In this document: piece after piece, positions 58,143 through 64,000 of the stretch
Position numbering within the stretch: position 1 is the first letter of the stretch
Layout: each line of letters starts with the position of its first letter
Source: Prostheceraeus crozeri
Lineage: Eukaryota; Platyhelminthes; Polycladida; Euryleptidae
Direction: 5' to 3'
Length of the DNA: 64,000 bases
Assembly (NCBI GenBank): GCA_907163375.1
Contig: CAJQUW010002130.1
Span: forward strand, 62,001-126,000
Notes under the pieces: model-generated
What the model was told of the DNA's origin: nothing
What the model saw: only the letters and a program-made list of their open reading frames with translations
Databases searched by the model: none
Made by a program: the position numbers and the translations under genes

Positions 58143-59575
58143 TACAGTACGCGACAGCAAGTTTTAAACACTGACACATAAGGCAGTCATTAAGCTTCTT
58201 TTCTCTCAGAGCTTGATTTCTATGGTCTAAAATTCAAATTGATGCATTAAACTCCAACTCCAAACTATGACAAATCACGTTCATCGTGAAATCAACAGCA
58301 AGTCAATGTGAATCTTGAATTTTCTAGATTTGAGTCCTTTATTCGCTATCTGCGATAGAGCTTTGAAATGGACGACGGACGTGAAATGCGTATTAAAATT
58401 ATTGGCAATTATTGACGGTTATTATCAGAGAACACAGACAAGACAGTGACTGAAATCGCAAATATTTTTGGTATGTGCAAAGCCACTGTGAGTTTTATTT
58501 TGAAACAATATCGCGAAACTGGAAATGCAGATTTAAAATATCAAAATTGTGGTGGTTCAAATATCAGACTGCGATCAGCTATCAGACCGAGATCTCCGTC
58601 GTATGCGTATCATTAGTGGAAATAATCCGAGATATTCAAGAAGAAATGGGTGACCGAGCTGATTCCGTTATCCTAAGGACAACACAAAGAAGATTGACTA
58701 CATGAATTGTCGTGTTGAGCGTCCAAAAAGTAAGCCCTAAGGCTCAGACAGAAAAATGTTATCAGTGGGCATTTCAGCACGGTAATTGGAGACAAGATCA
58801 GTGGAATAAAGTGATCTAGAGTGTCAAACTGTGATTGAAATGAGAGATAATTGTCCACAAGTTGTCAGAGTTGTCGATGGTTTTCCTCTTACTTTTGAGC
58901 ATTATTGTTTAACGACAAAACACCCGACCAGAGTAATTATTCGGTCTTGCTTCTCATTTTGCGGCCCAGCACGAAGCCACATTGTGGAGGGTCAAATGAA
59001 TACCGAATGGTATGTATCACTGATACAACATCAGAAATAATCAGGAATCGTGTTATTCAACAGCTTCAGCAGTGGCATCCTGGCTCAGATGGAGTATTTC
59101 AACAAGATGATGTTCCATGTCATAAGAGTAAACGGGCGATGGACGAATTTCGTTTCAACATTATCACCGTCATGGATTGGCCCCATCATCCCCGGATGTC
59201 AACCTCTTAGAGAATCTGTGGGGAATAGTGAAGAAGCGAATTCTGAATATTAAGCCGAAATCAAAAAGCAACATAATAACTGGATTAATTAAGTGTGGCA
59301 TCACGATGATGAGATATTGAACATTATGCAATCTTTGGTTAGATCGATGCCACGACGTGTGAGTGAATTGATCGATTCTCGAGGATTTCATACAAAGTGC
59401 TTCACTCAATTTCATGAAAGTAATCGTCTTCTGTAGGATGTTGCTTTAATTTACATTCTTGATGTGATTACATGATTTATTGCAAAAGTAATACAGCTAT
59501 CTGACTCAATTTCAGACTTCTATCTCAGAAAATCATTGAAATGTTACTTGTTTACAACTTTTTCATAATCGAGTA
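58143..59575 (+). mobile_element. Tc1-like DNA transposon, decayed
   Basis: The left end (tacagtacgcgac...aagttttaaac) and right end (inverse tactcgattatga...aagttgtaaac) are similar imperfect inverted repeats beginning at TA. The length of 1,433 bp is typical of Tc1 elements. It abuts the LINE relic, and the first LINE-like frame at 58179 actually starts in this terminus. Either the Tc1 element inserted in the LINE or the junction was made by a deletion. Confidence 0.7.
58369..59440 (+). pseudogene. Tc1-like transposase relic
   Basis: Starting at an ATG (MDDGREMRIKIIGNY, then stop), the frame gives a helix-turn-helix region (TVTEIANIFGMCKATVSFIL, then KQYRETGN). After frameshifts come FQQDDVPCHKSKRAMDEF (second catalytic Asp) and, in another frame, PDVNLLENLWGIVKKRI (last acidic residue in ENLWG). 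The region of the first catalytic Asp, around 58800, is disrupted (WNKVI, then stop). Multiple stops and frameshifts show it is long dead. The termini and HTH differ clearly from the Tc1 element at 19.5 kb. Confidence 0.85.
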
Positions 59576-60880
59576 TCTGGTTTACCCTGGCTCCACAACT
59601 TCAATCGTAGACCTATAATGCACCGGACTTGCTGGTACACGTAAGGAATTGATAAGTTTTATTGTGATCGACAGTGTAGGCTTGCACGTTGTCGCCTATA
59701 ACATAGCATATTAAAAGATAGCACTAAATCCACTGGCATAATGGATTACATGTAAATGAATGTTAATCTTGCACAGATGACTGATATTTCACGATGAGTC
59801 ACTTGATTTGATAGTCAATTCTGACACCGTGGCCAGAGAAAGTGCTTGAAGATATTTAGTATTTTACAATGAGGCTCGAGGCATACTATGAAATCGTTCA
59901 ATTACTATACGGATAGAATTAATTAAGCGTGAGTACAAGATAACTTGTCATCGGTAATGGAAACAGGAGGCTTACTTCAATTGCCAATGACGAGATAACT
60001 CGCACTTTTCAAGTTCAGACAAATCATTTGATTTCGTCATTATCCTGATATATTTTTTGCCAACGGGCGCTATACAAGGCTTTATCCCCGGTATTAAACG
60101 TATTAAGGAAGGGTTCAGTATATCTCCTTCCTTTCTTTCATTTAAAAGTATCTTCTACGAGTATATACAGCACGCACACAGTTATAAGAAAAATTGTCTA
60201 CCAGCAGATGATGCATAGTCAACTTAGTGAATTTCAAGAAGCTTTCGTTCTTGAGAGAAGAATTTCGCTTGTAATGGGCAATTGGTGTGAACCCAAAAAG
60301 GATTAGAAAGTGCGGTTATATTTTTTTCATTTTTTCAAATAATGACACATGATGCACTGTAATATTTTCTCATGTGAGCAGATTTGACAACATCCTTCAT
60401 CACTTACTAGAGTTTAATGCATTTGATAGTCAAGTACAATGTCAAAGTTCATGTCAGTTCATCTACATATAATCATGCTTCTTTTATCAATAAAAAACTT
60501 TTACTGTCAAGAGGACAACAAAAGAATAGCTTCAAATCAATTTTTTAAAATGTCTTAATAAACATGGTTTAATGATCGTATTATGTGCATTGCTAGAGTC
60601 TTGATTTTATATGTCTAGTATTAAAAATGTGATTTTAAACATGAGATTTAAGGATTTTATACTGTTGTGAAATGCTTTGAAATACGCCATGTTTCTACAA
60701 CCAATTGAGATATCAGTAATTGATGAATTTGATAGATTTTTTCAAACAAGACCGGGACAGGCTACAAAGTACATAGGTACAAAATATATACAAAGTGACT
60801 GTAAATATATCACATTGATCCACAAACTTAACAGCATGTTGGTCTAATGCTTCGATTAACCCCCGAAGCGTCACGCCCTA
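59576..60880. other. unannotated DNA
   Basis: If the LINE was interrupted by the Tc1 element, its 5' part should continue here on the minus strand; I cannot recognise it. No gene is seen. Confidence 0.4.
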
Positions 60881-60883
60881 CCC

Positions 60884-60936
60884 TCCCCCCCCCCCCCCCC
60901 CCCCCCCCACCCCCACCCCCCCCCCCCCCCCCCCCC
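60884..60936. repeat. poly-C tract
   Basis: About 53 bp of C broken by two single A residues. Frames reading it as poly-Pro or poly-Gly are artefacts of the homopolymer. Length is probably uncertain in any assembly. Confidence 0.95.
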
Positions 60937-61209
60937 ATCACGCAAAGACAGCGTTCGCTCCTCTGTTGTGCTAGTCCCGTTGTGTTACACGACATATTAC
61001 GGTACTCTTCACTACCATTCGCTGAATCTTTGTTTCCATTCACTGAATTTAATGTTTCTCGGTATTTTCCCCTTTAAAGTCATAGGAGTCGCATATCAAA
61101 GCTATCTATTGCAGTTTGGATTGCAATGATAACTAATCTCTATGGCACGTGTCATCTGAGTTTCCTATTACGCTTCATTTCTTTTTGTTTTTCTTGCTTG
61201 TGTAGGGCA

Positions 61210-61270
61210 AGGAGGTCTAGATATCTATAATTATAATTGTTATCGCAATTACAGATATCTAGACCTCCTT
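61210..61270. mobile_element. 61-bp hairpin with duplicated flanks (miniature element or templated palindrome)
   Basis: AGGAGGTCTAGATATCT (61210-61226) and its exact complement (61254-61270) enclose 27 bp. The direct word gtgtagggca occurs immediately outside each arm (61200-61209 and 61271-61280); the identity extends to 13 bp (cttgtgtagggca) if overlap with the arms is allowed. That is the layout of a very small DNA transposon with a 9-10 bp target duplication. Confidence 0.6.
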
Positions 61271-61432
61271 GTGTAGGGCATATGTACGGCACATGTGCCA
61301 CTACTTCGACAACTTGCTGCGCAATCATCGATTACATGTATTTCACTATTGAGTTATTGCAATTTTCTGAAATACATGACAATTGGCCGCTGATATTATA
61401 TTACTAATGTCATCTTCTTCATTTTCCTTGAC

Positions 61433-62431
61433 TACACTGTAAATCGCTGGATACGAAAATTACATACAAACACATACCAAGTTTACATGCAATTTGAAAC
61501 CAACATTTGATACGAGATTCTGGTATATATAAAGAAATCTGGTATGTTTTTCATACGAATGGCCATTTACTTTCGTATGTGATTGGTATCTAAACGATAC
61601 GAACTATGCTAACTGTGATTGGCTGTTTTACGTTGAAATACGAATTCTTGGTATGTTTTATATACGTGACCCGATGCAAATTGGTATGTGTTTCGTATGT
61701 CTTTCGTATGAATAGCTTTATGTCATATGGCAAAAAATATGTTATACTACATACTACTTAAAAATAACTTTTTTCCAGTAATACCAGCCGTGAATATTTC
61801 TTTGTGAAAGTGTGGTAGTTAACTAGATTAGATTTCTTGTGGAATTAAAGCCGCATGTCATCTTTGCAACTTGTCTTATGGCATTCACAAGACTCATAAT
61901 TAGCTCATTTCCTTGTACTAAATTGATAAACATCATTTCAATAAAACGATAACTTTTCAGCAACCATGTTGACTTGTATATCTCAAACATAACTATTTTT
62001 GCGCTCATGAATTATAATGTGTCTTTATTTTGGATTGATAATATGATTAGTTCCAAAATTACATAATGCATAATTGTTGATGGTCAAATACTTATTGATT
62101 ATTTATGAAATGCCTCGGACTTACATGTATTAAAATCGAATTCAGTATTGTTAGTTTGACTATAAAATGTCATTATCTCACTACTTACAAAGCAGTAGTA
62201 GCATTAGTGTAATCTTTATTGACAAAAAGCCTTAAATCAACATACTTTGGACATGATTGATGCTTTCTTTTAACATTGTGCTGGTATGGCTTTAGTATGT
62301 AAAGCATACCACACTTGAAATAACATGCGAAAAGCATGCAAATATATACCAAGATCATACAGAAATATACCAAAAATATATTTTGGTATGCATCCTTCGT
62401 ATGTGATTGGTATTGAGCGATTTACAGTGTA
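61433..62431. mobile_element. non-autonomous element with TACACTGTAAATCGCT ends
   Basis: A perfect 16-bp inverted repeat bounds 999 bp, with TA as the outermost dinucleotide at both ends. Subterminal DNA is packed with variants of GTATG and GGTAT; TTCGTATGTGATTGGTAT occurs at 61572-61589 and 62396-62413. No transposase frame is present. A fragment of the same left end is at 40423. Superfamily unclear: the TA ends suggest Tc1/mariner-like insertion, but many GTATG copies near the ends look like transposase-binding arrays of other superfamilies. Confidence 0.8.
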
Positions 62432-62850
62432 TGAGAACAAGTTAGACGCTATATGATAGGCGCAATCAAAGACAGTGGTATTTTACATGGTCTTTGAGCG
62501 CAATGATACAAGTACGTACATTCACATCGAGATCAGATTGAGACCTGTGAGCTGCTTGTACAAATGTCTACCCATCGCTGCTAGAGAGTTCCATGCAAAT
62601 ACTTTAAATTCAAAAATACATGCATGGTCGACGCTGACCAAATATAAGTCGCATAATGCAGACAAACGACATACTGAACTTGCAAATTATAGAGTAAGTA
62701 TGTTAGGAAGAGTAGCAACTAGGCACTAATTAAATCCCAATGTGTATGCAGTTTCGATTTTATTAAATGAACTCGAGCTGAGATCCAGTATCACATTTAA
62801 GACATGCAATTTTCTACACTTAAGGCGAAATTTACACGGATTTGACTAAT
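62432..62850. other. unannotated DNA
   Basis: An 84-codon plus frame at 62475-62729 is unrecognised. No other structure is seen. Confidence 0.4.
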
Positions 62851-63010
62851 CATGATAGCAATACAGAGGGAAGAATAATATCTTACAAACGTGTCATGTC
62901 AACCTTGGAGAATTAATATAGTTTGTTAAATTAGCAATTCGATGGGTTACTAATACTTCAATGCTCAGTCCTATTAATGAGAGTATTTTCCTAGGTGATC
63001 ACATTCCAAA
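62851..63010 (+). repeat. dispersed repeat G, copy 2
   Basis: Aligns with 14851-15012; see that entry. It lies about 150 bp upstream of a mariner-like scrap. Confidence 0.55.
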
Positions 63011-63159
63011 CTACAGTCTGCGATATTTTATTAGGACCACCCATATTTTTTTAGTTTTTTACAGCCAGCTACTTGTTTGTGTCATATTATCTTTTACCCT
63101 TGTCAATACATTATCACAACATAGACATCTGCTGATTAATAACACAGATACCAGACACT

Positions 63160-63246
63160 TAAACACAAAAATGGACCTCGACATATTATTAGGACTACCG
63201 TCGACATTTAGATACGAAGCTTTCTTTAGACATGATAACGCTAGAT
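63160..63246 (+). pseudogene. mariner-like scrap
   Basis: A frame reads ILLGLPSTFRYEAFFRHDNAR before a stop. The corresponding part of the 5.65-kb relic reads ILGLPENMRSQHDKARPH, so both probably descend from related mariner copies at the second catalytic Asp (HDNAR). The evidence is short. Confidence 0.35.
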
Positions 63247-63320
63247 AAAGTTCTACAATCAGTTATTTACGCTTATGGCGACTTCTTAGCAATACAAATT
63301 GTGTGTTCTGGTTGCCTTAA

Positions 63321-64000
63321 CCCTTGGTATACCAAAAAATACTGACATGGTTTACCGTGGGGTAAAAAATTTCCTCATTATAATATAATTAAATAATTGG
63401 TCTAAAATTCCAAATTTCCATACTTTTAGATAACGAAAACTTTTGGACAATTTTTTTGCAAAACTTTGACACTATATTTCAAAGTTGCCACAAAGAACTT
63501 TATCAAAATATGATATAAAACAGTAAATCTTAAGCACACAAATTACACTTGAGCACCATGTGATCTTTGCAGACACCAGCGCCGCACTCAGAGCAGACTT
63601 TGGTTACTTTCCGATCCATTTCTCGTGGGCAGAATCCACACCGTTTGGAGCCGGGGCGCACCGATTGCGGTACCACTTGCCGTCGAATAGAAGCTGCATG
63701 ATGAGTTGGCGTATGAGCACATAACTGCGCAGCAAGATTCATCAAAAAACGCTTGCGACGACGGCCTGACGTCGATTCGTATTCCACGGATGCATGTGCA
63801 AGAACAGCACTAACGCGTTGTAGCAGGAAATGTTCAACAGATTGAAAAAGATGGTGAGTGGCCAGCGGCGCGTGCTCCGGGCGCGAGAATAAGAACGTAC
63901 CACCTGGTCCAATGTGTCCACGCCGCATTTGCCGTGATTGTAATCAGTTATAATTTTCGGTTTCTGCGCGCCATTGGGATCGATTGCGGCGTCCTTGTGC
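63321..64000 (-). mobile_element. piggyBac-type element, 3' end (continues beyond window)
   Basis: The element terminus is CCCTTGGTATACC at 63321, preceded by TTAA (63317-63320), the fixed piggyBac target. The transposase C-terminus lies inside on the minus strand. The other terminus is outside the window. Confidence 0.85.
63530..64000 (-). pseudogene. piggyBac transposase C-terminal part (frameshifted, partial)
   Basis: Entering at 63999, one minus frame reads KPKIITDYNHGKCGVDTLDQ, with the last catalytic Asp region (GVDTLD), then RRWPLTIFFNLLNISCYNAL. It runs to a stop at 63742-63744. The second frame, open from 63928 to 63530, takes over with GRRRKRFLMNLAAQL and ends with a cysteine-rich finger (KRCGFCPREMDRKVT, KVCSECGAGVCKDH, CNLC), the piggyBac C-terminal targeting domain. 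The crossover near 63780-63830 implies one frameshift, or a sequencing error. Gene start lies outside the window. The composition is less AT-rich than neighbouring DNA and the decay is slight, so this is among the younger insertions. Confidence 0.85.

Noticed and set aside
58085-58179. LINE protein starting at an ATG at 58179
   Set aside because: The first 13 or so codons lie in the Tc1 terminal repeat; the real LINE similarity begins just inside 58142.
60828-61077. poly-Gly / poly-Pro coding frames
   Set aside because: They are produced by the poly-C tract alone and lack any other support.

Overview
This is a stretch of AT-rich animal nuclear DNA, almost certainly from an invertebrate. It is a gene desert built from layers of transposable elements in different stages of decay. 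I find no complete host protein gene, no rRNA and no convincing tRNA gene. Open frames are short and mostly accidental. The element mix points to a metazoan: Tc1/mariner, hAT-like, piggyBac, RTE-type and Jockey/CR1-type LINEs, a Penelope-like fragment with a GIY-YIG motif, and a tRNA-derived SINE. Frequent palindromic acatgt/tacatgta words would suit an aquatic invertebrate, but that is only an impression. All similarity statements rest on reading by eye; no alignment or database search was run.

Layout. 0-16 kb: three copies of a roughly 500-bp element with CACAGAATTA termini (5114, 6712, 14462), one of which sits inside an older near-perfect palindrome; a mariner C-terminal relic (5.6-5.9 kb); a 1.4-kb hAT-like element with an internal foldback (8359-9774); and a SINE (13.0 kb). 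19.5-25.5 kb: an internally deleted Tc1-like element, then two neighbouring minisatellites with 48-bp and about 29-bp units. 26.7-36 kb: another CACAGAATTA copy with an 8-bp target duplication, three foldback elements with GTCCGGCAG-type ends, and a 443-bp element with reiterated terminal motifs. 36.2-43.2 kb: a 5'-truncated LINE ending in an ACT microsatellite tail, the Penelope-like GIY-YIG fragment beside it, a 1,422-bp hAT-like element with a perfect 8-bp target duplication, a second LINE relic, a short hAT-like MITE and another CACAGAATTA copy. 43-55.6 kb is sparse: a fourth foldback copy, one candidate orphan exon (48757-48936) and an RTE-type LINE tail. 55.6-64 kb: a sixth CACAGAATTA copy between directly duplicated flanks, a LINE reverse-transcriptase relic abutting a decayed Tc1 element, a poly-C tract, a 61-bp hairpin with duplicated flanks, a 999-bp element with CACTGTAAATCGCT ends, a mariner scrap and the 3' end of a piggyBac element whose TTAA/CCC terminus is at 63317-63323.

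The features do not form a pathway. The informative signal is insertion history: nested insertions, target-site duplications that date relative order, and non-autonomous families whose mobilising enzymes are not in the window. The strongest candidates for undescribed material are the CACAGAATTA family, the GTCCGGCAG foldback family, the CACTGTAAATCGCT element and the TGTCCTCTG element.
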